Part shown: in pieces, positions 38,054 through 49,587 of the stretch | Layout: the number at the start of each line of letters is the position of its first letter | Position numbering within the stretch: the stretch's first letter is position 1 | NCBI GenBank assembly: GCA_000231825.2 | Contig: JH720352.1 | Span: 307,182-371,181 of the forward strand | Reading direction: 5' to 3' | DNA length: 64,000 bases | Source: Tetrahymena elliotti 4EA | Taxonomy: Eukaryota > Ciliophora > Oligohymenophorea > Hymenostomatida > Tetrahymenidae | Position numbers and translations under genes: made by a program | The notes under the pieces: model-generated | What the model saw: the letters and a program-made list of their open reading frames with translations, nothing else | Database searches by the model: none | What the model was told of the DNA's origin: nothing

Positions 38054-41000
38054 ATGTAAAGTTTTTTGATTTAATCAAAAGCGACTTTCTTTCTCTTGAC
38101 TTTCCTAACTTCAGTCTATGCTTAACAATGTCCAATAAAGCGTTTAGTTTCAAAGAATACATATTTTAGCTGCGAGTAAGGGTAGAAAAGTGAAATTAGT
38201 AGAGGGGAATTAATATTATCTGATTAGTCAACCAATATTAATCAATTAACATTAGCTGGATGGTACCTTCTTCTAGGAAATTCTAATTTAGATTATTTAT
38301 TTATTCAAGCAAAATAAGATGAAAATAATAATATTATTAAGTTGGTATATAATCCTACTTAAAAAATGATAAAATATCAAATTTATGATTAATAGTAATA
38401 AATATAAAATATATCTTAGGAGTAGTTGGATTAATTGTAAAAGCAATGGTTTTTTATTAGATTAGGTATTAATCTTCTTTAGTAAAATGGCTAGACTTAT
38501 ATTTATTTTACAATTTATTAAGCCCTTACAAATATCATATACAATGAATTCAGTGTTTAAACAAAATATTCTGCATTTGATAACCAATAGTTTCAATTAT
38601 ATTATGGGTAAAAATCATATTTTCCATATAGTTGCTCTTGTAGCATTTCTAAACAAGTAAAATTTCATTTCTTAATCAAATAAATTTATCTACATAAAAT
38701 TAATAGATAAATCTTTTTATTGGGAAAGCAAATAGCTAAGTGTAAGGATATTTATAGGAAGTATCTGGCTAAGAGATGTATTTAGAAGTTATTTAAAAAT
38801 TAAACATAAATTATGCTATTCCACTTAACTTCGATTAAATAAAAACTCTTTTGTTCAATTTTGCACCAGAAGAAAGATATTTTGCTGTATTAGCATAATC
38901 AGATGGTAATCCTGCTCCTTTATTTGCTTAAAATAATAATAAGAGTTATCTTACTTTTAAACAAATGTTTCATTGTTTTGTCAATATAAATTTTGAAGAA
39001 AGAGATGGAATTTTAATATTTTTAGAATTCCAAATTAATGAAGAAACAAGTTAAATAAATCAAAGGAATTATATATTGTAGGTTCATACTATGAATTCGC
39101 ATTTTCTTGATCTATACATAACTAAATTAAATGATAAAATATATTTAGAAGATTTTTACATATCTTAATATGCCTTATTTGCAAAGCTTAATCAAGATAT
39201 TTGGTATAGATTAACTTATTCCATTTAAATTGTATTTAACAATATTATCAAAAAAGTTTATCTAAATGGGATTTTAATTTCAAATCAATAGTAGTAATAT
39301 CAATTTGTAGGAGTTTTAAAAAATTGTTTATTGAATTACAATGATTTTGATCTCAGAGTAAAGTAATGAATTTCATAAAATAATAAATCTTTTTTATTTA
39401 ATTTTTAAAAAATTCAGAAATACTAAAAATTTAAGTAAAAGTCTGATTTACATTAAGAGAATGAATTGAAGCATAATTTTAATTTTTTTTTTATAATTTA
39501 TTTTAAACATAAAGGAATATTTAAATTTACCAAGGAGGGTTTTTTGAAAAGTGTGATAGCTGTAGAATGTCACTGGATCTTTAAAATTCTAACTGCTTAC
39601 AATGTGATCCAAAGATTTATTTATAAAAATCAAGGTCTTACTAGTGTGTCTCTTAATGTGGTAATGATTATCCTGAAGAGCCATAAAATTTAAGTTGTGA
39701 TTTGAAAAAAAATGAACAAAAATATTGCTAAGTTCCTAAGGGTTAATATTACAATTAAGAATGCGTTTGTCCAGATGGTTCATATAAAGATGGTTATGAT
39801 AATTGTGTAGAGTGTCCAGATTATTGTGTAACATGCATTTCATCTACAGAATGTTTAGAGTATTTTGGAATTCCAAGAAACTAAAATGGTAATCATGTCA
39901 CATTTTTAGAAATTTTAAATAATAATTTTTTAAAAAGGTTAATGTGGAGTCGAAGAATTCGATGATGGAAAAAGATGCATATCTAATTTTATAATAATTC
40001 CTAATACATAAAATGCTAAACTTATATTTTCAACCTAAAATATAGACTGTAATCTTTAACCTTTAACAATGAATAAGGATGATTTTAGTTTCCAAGATGC
40101 ATCCTTATTTGTAGGAACATAATCAAATTCTTTCTTTTTGACTTTTAGTTTTAATTTAGGAATAAATTCTCCATATGATACAAATAATTATTATACTCTC
40201 TTCTATCTAACAAATGAGGAATATCACTTATTTACATTAGCAGCAAAAGCCATTTCTATTGATGAGATGATATTTATTTTAATTTAAGAAAATTAAAGCT
40301 CTTCAATAGATATACTGAGTGGCCATTTAGATACAAATACAGATATTTAGATTGGTTTTTACACAGATTTAAATGATGTGAGTTTAATTGTTGAATATCC
40401 AAACTCTCCATAATCTTATTACAAATCAAAATTTAAAAAAATTTATCCTATTTTATAAAAACCTTAATTAGTATTTGCTATTACTTCTCCTATTTTTTCT
40501 TCTCCCTCTTAATTTTGTGGTAAAATAGGATCTAATAATGTACTTTTTAAAGGTATTTAATTATTTTTTCTCAACTCAAATTTAACTTAAAAATTAATAA
40601 AAAAACTGATAAATTGACAAATTGTGGGTTTTCGAAAATACTTATTTATTTAAATTAAAAATTATTATCATATTTTAGGAATAAAAAAATCGTATTATTC
40701 GAAAAAATTATTAGAGAAATTAAAAATTTTACTGTTTATTGTTTTGCTAAAAATGTTTTTAATGTCAAATTTAAAAAAAGGTCATTATACAATGTTCAAG
40801 TTTGAGAGATTACTTAAAGTACTTTTAGAATCAGATTTAATTAACATTTTAAACTTCAACTTTTCTGAATTTTCTAGTGAAGAAATTCTTAGTAGTTCAT
40901 CAATACAAAATAAATATGATAATCATATTTTACTCTAACTTTCAAAAATAAATTATGAATTTTAGCAAATTTAAGGAATTAAATTGAGTAAGTCAGAAGA

Positions 41001-44000
41001 AGGAACTATTTATCTTGATTCTAAATTAGATTTTTCAAGACCTATTTTAATTCAGATGTCTTTTTCAGGATTATTTATAGATAAATATTAATTTTTAAAT
41101 ATTATTTTTAATTAACAAGTTTTAATTAATTTTCAAACTACTTACATCTACTAATAGAGTTACTAATGCCAAATATGTATACTTGGTGAATGTAAGAAGT
41201 TATCTTCCTTAAAAATCATTTATAATGCTCCAAACTTTTTAAGTAAATAATATAAATATTTTTATTTTTGACAAAGTAAATATTTTCTATTTTAAAATAG
41301 TTGTAAAAATATCTTCTATGAAATATCCTAGTGGATTAGAGATCATTAAATTTGAAATAATCCTAAATTATAGAACAGAAGAAATAGAATTCTTTTTTCC
41401 ATTATCTTAATATATAAGTTCTAAATTGTTAATCTAAATAGGATCTTCAAAAGCATAAGAAGGATTTTTATTTTTAAGTGATTTGTAGATTTACTAAGGA
41501 GGATATTTTTATATTAACTACAATAATAATAATCCTTGCTTTATTTATATTGATAAATCAGATATGAAGTGTATATTTCCTAAATAAGGATATGTCATAA
41601 AGAACGATGAGGCTCTACCCAATTCAAATTGTAATTAAGGAGAGGATTCTGTATCTCCAATGTTGTTCTATAATCCTTATACATTGAAATGCCAAAATTC
41701 AAATGTTATAATTCCATTTTGTACATAAATCAGTTACAGTAATCTTAATTAATGCACTAAATGCTCTGATTAAACATAGATGGATGTATCTAAAAATTGT
41801 GAGTGTGTTTAAGGAATGTATTTAGATTAGGCTACTCAAAAATGCAAATGTAAACTAGTCTAGTTGATTAATAAAAATATTAATTTATTTATTCATAAAA
41901 AATAAAGTTTGTTCAAAAATTTGTAAATCATGTTTAACTAATGAAAATAACTGCAACGAGTGCATGGAATAATCCTTAATTCCACCAAGCTGTAATTGCC
42001 TTCTCTCTAACTAATTTAGAAATAGCTAATATTTATGCTAAAGTACTTAATTAAAAAATTTGATTATTTTTAATACTCTATTACAAAAAAATTAATAACT
42101 AAATTCTTAATGTTTGAATAATTAATTTATAATACCGTCTACACTCTAAGTTAAGGAATGTGGTTACGATATTAAGGTGATTTCTAAAGTTAGGTGATAA
42201 AAGGTGATAAATTTTTTAAATATTTATTTTTCATATCACCTTAACCTAGAGTCTAGACGGTATTTCCGTTGTTGATATTTTAGATTTATTATGAAATAAA
42301 TATCTTAAAACCCATTTTTTCTGAATTTACCTAGCCATATATTTATAATTATTGTTAATATAAACAAATTAGATTGTGATATTCAATGTGATTTATGCTT
42401 TGGTAATTCAAACACCTGTATTTCCTGCAGCAATTATAGAGTAAATCCACCTTTATGCTATTGTGAATCTGAAACTAACACATATTCTGATATTAGTTCA
42501 ATAAGTAAACCATGTGAGAATAATTCATGTTTGAATAAGTGTCAAACATGCTCTAAAAAACCTGAGAATTGTATTTAATGCAGAGGTGATAGAGTTAATC
42601 CTCCTACTTGTAATTGTCCATAAGGAACATATGAAGATCCTATTAATTTAAATAATGAATTTTGTTTAAAATGCCTAAGTAATTTTTATTATGACTTATA
42701 ATATAATAAATGTATTTAATGTAACAAATTTTGCAATACTTGCTATGGACCTAATATTAATAATTGCTTAAGTTGCCATTCAATTTATAAACTCAATTCA
42801 TAAAATTAATGTTATTGTAGTGAGGGAAGTTCACCTATAGTTGATTAATATAATAAAAATCAATGCTTTCAGAATATGGATATCATTCAAAATATTTACA
42901 TTAAAAATAACAATTATTTTATTTTAATCTAATTCGAGTATGAAATAGATTTTATAGAATCATTAATACAAAAATTTGGTATCAATTTAGTTTTTTCTTT
43001 TTCTATTGGCCAAATAAACCCTAATTATTATTCTATTGCAAGTTATAGCTTCCCAAAAAATGATTAAGTAATACTAAATATAGAAATAAAAAAGAATATT
43101 TAAAGAACCTTTGGATAACTGATATTTTTGAAGTCAAGTATTTTCTAAAACTATAAAAACCAAGTTGTTTTAAATCCAATCTATTTAATAAAACCTTTTT
43201 AATTTGAAATCGGACCCTATTTTACTGAGACAAAGCTTTAAATTGATATAAAACTGACGTCTACTTTAAATTAGCAATCAATAGATTTTATGAGAAATAT
43301 CTAGTTTTTGTTTTATTTAATTAACTCAGCTCAACCTACAGTTATGATTTTGTTAGTTGACATACAGATACCTCCTAATTTTTACAATTTTCTTTCTGAA
43401 ATTGGAAAAATGGTATTCAGAAATGTTTCAGAGTATAGTTAAATACATTTCTAAAACTTTTATACTTTTGCAGGATAAAATATTACAAGCTATGTAAAAC
43501 CTACAAATATTTACCAATTTGACAGAGTTGGAATCAGTAATTCTTACTTGGCTAATGCTGAATTTATTTTTTACAAATATTTGATCTGTTTATTCTTCTT
43601 TGCTTTCTTCAAAGTAGCTTAGGTATACAACTTTAATGAGAGATACTCCTAAGCTATGAAAAAATTTTTTATGGGCCGTATTTTAGCTGAGACTGAAATA
43701 AACTTTTTGATGAATTTTATATCAATTATGATTTCGTTCATAAACATAGATTAAGAAAATTATGTAAGCAGATAAAGTCTTTATGCTTCAATATTTTTGT
43801 TAGTTGTCATATTTAGTTTTTGGTTTTGCTATTATAAAGAATATAACTCTAATAGCTTAAACCAAGAAAAAGATTATTTTAATATCTTAGATGGTAAGCT
43901 AGATAAAAATAAAATGAATTCGAGTTGGTCAGTAAAGAATTTCTACTTTATAGGTCTATTTAAAAAGGTTATTTTAATTTTGGTTATCTTTTGCTTTTAC

Positions 44001-44447
44001 AAAAACTCAATCAGCATTTGCTATATATTTACAATAATTAACTTGATTTCAGGAATTTATACCTTATATTTAAGACCTCATGATTATATTTTTAGGAATA
44101 TTTTAAAAGCTTTAGCAGATATAGTTCTTTCTGTAGTATGGATTTTCATGATCTTATTTAATGAGGAGTTTAAGAATCTTTAAGGGGAAATTGTAATGGA
44201 TGATGATTAAGTTGATTCAATAATAACTAAAGGTTTTATAGCTTCATTAATGACTTTGATTTATAATTTAATTTTTTTCTTTATATTTTTAATAGAAATT
44301 GTTATACTTCTATAAAAATTCATTAATAAATAAGGAATCAGTTTAAGAGTCAGAATGAAAAAAAGTTAAAAATCTGAAAATTAATAATCTATTTTAATAG
44401 GACATTAATTCTAAAATAAAGATAATTAAAAAATAAATTGTCTATGA
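38054..44447 (+). CDS. Surface-protein family copy 1: LamG-like, Cys-rich, seven-helix membrane protein
   Basis: Eight exons (38054-38656, 38707-39362, 39515-39888, 39938-40552, 40781-41242, 41301-41849, 41908-42042, 42373-44447) sum to 1,823 codons, 1,822 aa. A signal peptide (FFLLTFLTSVYAQQC) leads into a lectin/LamG-like region (LAGWYLLLGNSNLDYLFIQ, then WYRLTYSIQ, VYLNGILISN). Cys-rich furin-like repeats follow (FFEKCDSCRM, CVECPDYCVTC), then a second beta-rich region, then more CxxC repeats (CKSCLTNENNCNEC, CDLCFGNSNTCISC). The last 350 residues hold about seven membrane helices (YLICLFFFAFFKVA, LILVIFCFYK, ALADIVLSVVWIFMILF). It is likely a plasma-membrane surface protein, ligand unknown. 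Introns are 49-330 nt; intron 7 is enlarged by an inverted-repeat element. All splice joints keep frame. The paralogue at 49588 has the same joints. Confidence 0.88.
42132..42263. mobile_element. MITE-like element inside intron 7 of family copy 1
   Basis: The 132-bp unit starts ATACCGTCTACACTCTAAGT and ends with the near reverse complement (ACCTAGAGTCTAGACGGTAT), about 22 matches over a 25-bp inverted repeat. Inner arms AATTAAGGTGA-like and TCACCTTAA also pair. It carries no coding frame. The same intron of the paralogue at 49588-55977 (53663-53881, 219 nt against 330 nt here) lacks it. Confidence 0.75.
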
Positions 44448-44714
44448 AAATGATAATATTTGAATTTGTCAAGTTATTCTTTTTTATTACTCTGAAAGAA
44501 ATTTATTTTAATTGTACTTTTTTACAGACTTTTTGTTAAAATACTGTATTAAATTCAAATAAAAATACCTATTATTTAAAAAATTTCAAAAAGGGGAAAA
44601 AATCTAAAAATACAATAAATACCTCAAAAAAATATTCTAAATTTAGTCTTAATGGAATATTTACAGTTATTATTTTATTTTTATTTAAATTCTAAACTAA
44701 AATAACCATCTTTT
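44448..44714. other. Intergenic DNA after family copy 1
   Basis: A short AT-rich spacer that may hold the 3' untranslated region of family copy 1. Nothing else is recognised. Confidence 0.5.
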
Positions 44715-45363
44715 AGATTAATAATAACTCTAGTAGCTTAAATCAAGATAAAGATTATTTTACTATCTTAGATGGTAAACTTGATAAAAATAAAATAAAT
44801 TCGAGTTGTTCAGTAAAGAATTTCTACTTAATAGGTCTATTTAAAAAGGCTAATTTAATTTTGGTTATCTTTTGCTTTTACAAAAACTAAATCAGCATTT
44901 GCTATATATTTAAGATAATTAATTTGATTTCAGGAATTTATACCTTATATCTAAGGTCTCATGATTATATTTTAGAAATATCTTTAAAGTTCTAGCAGAA
45001 TTCATACTTTCAATAGTATGGATTTTAATGAACTTGTTTAATGAATAATTTAAGAATCTTTAAGGAGACATTATATTGAATGATGATTAAGTGTATTTTT
45101 TCATGACTAAGGGTTATATAGAATCGTTAATAGCTCTAGCTTTTAATCTGATCTTTTTTTTCATTTTTTTAATAGAAATTATAATACTTTTATCAAATGT
45201 ATCAATAAAAAGAAAGGAATCAATTTGATAATCAGAATGAAAGGGACTTAAAACAACGAAGACAAATAAATATTAATTGGCCGTTAATTCTAAGAAGGGC
45301 ATGATTTAAAAATAAACAAAAAAATTATCTATGAAAATTATGAAAATGATAAAATTTGAATTA
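44715..45363 (+). pseudogene. Decayed 3' fragment of the surface-protein family
   Basis: The segment is similar to the last 600 or so bases of exon 8 in the complete copies, from the NSNSLNQEKDYFNILDGK-like stretch to the end. It has no 5' part, signal peptide or ectodomain. It is frameshifted: in the motif matching RPHDYIFRNILKAL a base has been lost, so ...SHDYILEIS results. Helix-coding stretches such as LILVIFCFYKN are still readable. It is a truncated, inactive duplicate. Confidence 0.8.
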
Positions 45364-45738
45364 TGTAAAGTTATTGGTTTTATGTAGTTAGTTAATTTTA
45401 AAAGAAATTTTCATTTCACTTTATGATTAACATTTAACTACTATGATAACTCTATTGAAAATATTTATTTTGCTTGAAACAACTTTTTTTTTTTTCAAAA
45501 ATTCCCGAGATCTTCAAAGTACTGAGTTATTGGATTAGTAGACCATTTTGATGGAGAATTTAGATTACATTTTGACAATAAAATCATACAAATTTAATAG
45601 CCGAAATAATTGAGGCAAACAATAAATTTTTAAAATTTATGATATAAATTGGGCACAGTTGAACTCTTGATTTTAATCAAGAAATACACATTTTAAATAA
45701 TAAGAAAAAAGATAATTTTTATTAATTTTGAATAAAAA

Positions 45739-46281
45739 ATGAAATAAACTATTTCCAATAAAGTTAAAGCTGAAGCTTTGTATAACCACCAAATCAATGA
45801 AAAGGAGAGAGAGTATCCCAATTAGAAGTGCCAATCACTATATAGCCTAGTTAAAGTGGGTGAGAGTTTATAAATAAAACCCTATAAAAAGAGGAAATAA
45901 ATAACATAGACTCCTACAATCATTAAAAAGTAATAAAAAGGTATAAACAAGAAATTAGCACCTCCACTGAGAAAAATATCAACCTTTTATGAAATAAGTA
46001 GGACAACAGCAAAGTTTATTCTCAACAACTAACAGATAACTTATAAGATATGTAAGAAAAGAATGAAAACCAGTGAATAAATTCGAAAAAATAGGTTAGA
46101 CTTTGCAGAAAGTATGGAGGATCAAGATTGGACCTAAATTTGCTTTACAGATGCAGTTTTTGGTTAAGCAAATGCAAGCCAAATAAACGATGGTCACAGG
46201 GATCACAAAATTGAGGCTTAAAAAATCAATTAGTAAGAATTGGAAGAAAATTACCCCAAATTTTCTTCTACATTATTTTGA
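45739..46281 (+). mobile_element. Truncated Tc1/mariner-like transposase relic
   Basis: An ATG-to-TGA frame of 181 codons (180 aa), using TAA/TAG as Gln, with higher G+C than its surroundings. After a basic N-terminal part comes a helix-turn-helix-like stretch (ISTFYEISRTTAKFILNN), then RKNRLDFAESMEDQDW and TQICFTDAVFG, which match the family pattern K/R-x-R-L-x-F-A-x-x-x-x-x-x-x-W-x-x-V-x-F-(S)-D-E in Tc1/mariner (IS630-type) transposases. The first catalytic Asp appears kept, but the residue after it is Ala and the frame ends before the second Asp and the last acidic residue, so it cannot be an active enzyme. No clear terminal repeats flank it. It lies between two decayed family fragments and is a relic. 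Confidence 0.6.
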
Positions 46282-46384
46282 AAGCATAGAAAATAAAACG
46301 AATATTGTAATTTAAAATTAAGAATATCCTATCAATTATTGATTAATCATACTTTAATTATTAATCTACTAATTTAAATTTACT

Positions 46385-48235
46385 GTATATCAATTCAATA
46401 AGTAAAGCATGCAAGGTTATATAATGTTTGAATAAGTTCCAAACATGCTCTAAAAAATCTGAGAATTGTATTAAATGTAGAGGTAATAGAGTTAATCCTC
46501 CTACTCCTACTTGTAATTGTCCTTAAGATACATACGAAGATCCTGATAATTTAAATAAAGAATTTTGTTTAAAGTGCTCAAGTAATTATTACTATGACTA
46601 ATAACAAAATTAATAATTGCTTAATTTGTCACTCAATTTATCAACTCAATTCATAAAATTAACGTTCTTGCAATGCAGGAAAATCACCAGTTATTTATTA
46701 AAATAATAACAATTAATGTTTTAACAATATGGAAATCATTCAAAATATTTACACCAACAATAACAAATATTTCATTTTATTCTAATTTGAATATGAAATA
46801 GATAACTTAGAATCAATAATTCAAAAATTAGGAATCAATTTAGTGTTTTCTTTTTTTTGGATATCTGATATTTCTAAAATCAAATATTTTCTGAAACTAT
46901 AAACATCAAGTTGTCTTAAATCCAATCTATTTGAAAAAACCTTTTTAATTTGAAATTGGACCCTATTTTACTGAGATAAAGCTTTAAATTGATATAATTT
47001 AGACATCTGCTTTAAATTAGAAATCAATAGATTTTATTAGAAATATCTAATTTTTGTTTTATTTAATCAATCAGCTCAACCTACAGTTATGCTTTTGTTC
47101 GTAGACATACAAATACCTCCTAATTTTTACAAGTTGATTTCTGAAATGGGAAAATTGGTATTCAAAAATGTTTCTGAGTATAGTTAAATACATTTCTAAA
47201 ACTTTTACTTTTTTGGTGGATAAAATATTACAAGCTATGTAAAACCTACAAATATTTACCAATTTGATAGAGTTGGATTCTGCAATTCTTATTTGGCTAA
47301 TTAATGCTGAATTTATTTTTTATAAATATTTGATTTGTTTATTCTTGTTTGCTTTTTTCAAAACATCTTAGCTATACAGTTTTACCTAAAGATACTCATC
47401 AAATATGAAAAAATTAATTATGAACCGTATTTTAGTAGAGACTGAAATCAAATTTTGATGAATTTTTTATCAATGATGATTTAATTCTTAAACATAGATT
47501 AAGAAAATTATGTAAACAGATAAAGTCTTTACACTTCAATATTTTTATTGATAATCACATTCAGTTTTTGGTTATACTATTATAAAGAATATAACTTAAA
47601 TAGCTTAAATCAAGAAAAAGATTATTTTAATATCTTAGATGGCAAACTAGATAAAAATAAAATGAGCTTGATTTGGTCAGTCAAGAATTTCTACTTTATA
47701 TGTCTATTTAAAAGGATTATACTAATTTTGGTTATCTTTTGCTTTTACAAAAACTCAATCAGCATTTGCTATATTTTTGCTATAATTAATATGATTTCAG
47801 GAATATATACCTTTTATCTCAGACCTCATGATTATCGTTTTAGAAATATGTTAAAAGCTTTAGCAGATATACTTCTTTCTGTAGTATGGATTCATGATCT
47901 TGTTTAATTAATAATGTAAGAATCTTAAAGGGGACATTGTATTGAATGATGATTTAGTTGATTCTTTCATGGCTAAAGGTTATATTGCATCATTAATGAC
48001 TCTGACTTATAATTTAATCTTCTTTTTAACATTTTTAATAGAAATTGTTATACTTTTATAAAATTTAATCAATAAATAGAAAGGAACTAATTTGATAATC
48101 AGAAAAAAAGGGACTTAAAAATCTGAAAATTAATAATCAATAGTAATAGGAAATTAATTTTAAGATGAACCTTATTAAAAATTAAAGAAAAAAATTATAT
48201 ATGAAAATGATAAAATTTGAATTTTGTAAAGTTAT
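46385..48235 (+). pseudogene. Second decayed 3' fragment of the surface-protein family
   Basis: Similar to exon 8 of the complete copies from just after its start (SKPCENNSCLNKCQTCSKK region) to the end. It has lost the first seven exons. Two internal deletions are clear by comparison with copy 1: one of about 50 bp near 46608, removing the CNKFCNTCYGP repeat, and one of about 115 bp near 46857. Further frameshifts occur, for example near 47450 before the second membrane helix and near 47895, where the frame ends early. Much of the helix-coding part is still readable (KNFYFICLFKRIILILVIF). It is an inactive truncated duplicate, older or less constrained than copies 1-3. Confidence 0.85.
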
Positions 48236-49587
48236 TCTGTTTGTGTATGTATTTATCAAAGAAAATTTCATTTCACTTTGTTATTCATAATTTATTGAAT
48301 TACATTATATAAATTTTTTTTCATCAATTTGAAGATAAAATTTAGTCTCATAATTTTAATCCACTTGACAAAATAGAATTTAGAATCAATCATTTTAAAG
48401 AAAGAAATTTATCTCTATTTTATTTTTCTTAAATATATATTTTTTAATATTTTATTCTTAAAAATTTTTAAATGACATGAACTAAATATCTGATTAATAA
48501 ATTTTTCTTTTAAGAAACAAGTAAAGGTTTCATTAAATATTATAAATACTCAATTAAGTATTATTGAGAAATATGCTTATTAAAATATATTACCGTTTTC
48601 TGATATAGCTATAATTGAAAATAACTCAACCTTTTGTTTTATTAATAAGAAATATGTGTTTGAAAGTAGATAATTGGATATTATTTCAAAACTATTGGGA
48701 AAAAAATATGAGTATAAAATTAATTATTACCATTTGTGAACTATGATCCAAAGGAAAGTATGATTTATCACTGAGCAGCCAGATGAAATTTTTGTATTTT
48801 TTAAATAAATCTGACATTTTTTCTTAATTATTTTTGCCTATTCTGATTTTTTGAATGGGATCAATCACTTTTTTAGTAGCATTTAATATTAAGCTTAGAT
48901 TTTAGTAGCATGTTAATATGAAATTATCAACTGTTTATCTTCCTTGAAGCCTGATGCTGAGAAATTTAATCATTATGATTAAATAATTTTGAGATTTTAA
49001 TAATGTTTTTTGCAGAGTAGGGCAGATCATTTGTTTTTGAAAAATCTTGGATTTGCATATCTACTTATAAAAAATTTTGGATATCTAATCCTTTCAATCT
49101 ACTCTTATTATTTTTTTAAAATTATTAAATTACTTTTATAACTCCATACCTAGGCCCTCGATTAGATTTGAGTTACCAATCGAGGATTTCATCATAATGA
49201 ATTAGAAGTTAAAAAAGTTAATAATTAAACAATTTAAGTATTTAGGTTTAAATGCTATTTTTAGGCTATTTAATGAACTATAAAAATATGGAACAAAAAA
49301 GTTTTAAAAAATATTAGTCATCAAGATTTGTATTTTTCTTATTTTTTTCTTAATTATTTTACTTTAAATTTTATGTTATCAAATTAAAAAATTTAAACTC
49401 TTGTTAGTCTAAAACAATAAAACCAACTTACTTTGAAAGTCCCATTTATTAGTTTTATCAATATTTGAAATTTATTAATAAATTATGCTAAAACTATTAA
49501 TTATTATCCTTTGATAAAAATTAGATATTATTTAATAATAATTATTTAGGAGAATCAATTAAGATTACTGATTCAATTTAATAAAAA
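48236..49587. other. Intergenic DNA upstream of family copy 2
   Basis: About 1.35 kb with no protein-like frame. A perfect 8-bp inverted repeat (CCTCGATT...AATCGAGG) at 49156-49185 could form a small hairpin. The last 250 bp resemble DNA upstream of copies 1 and 3, so the promoter was duplicated along with the gene. Confidence 0.5.

Noticed and set aside
49418..49434. AAAACCAACTTACTTT, similar to the ciliate chromosome breakage sequence
   Set aside because: Only the AAACCAAC core matches; the rest differs and has an extra base. There is no telomere or fragment end here.
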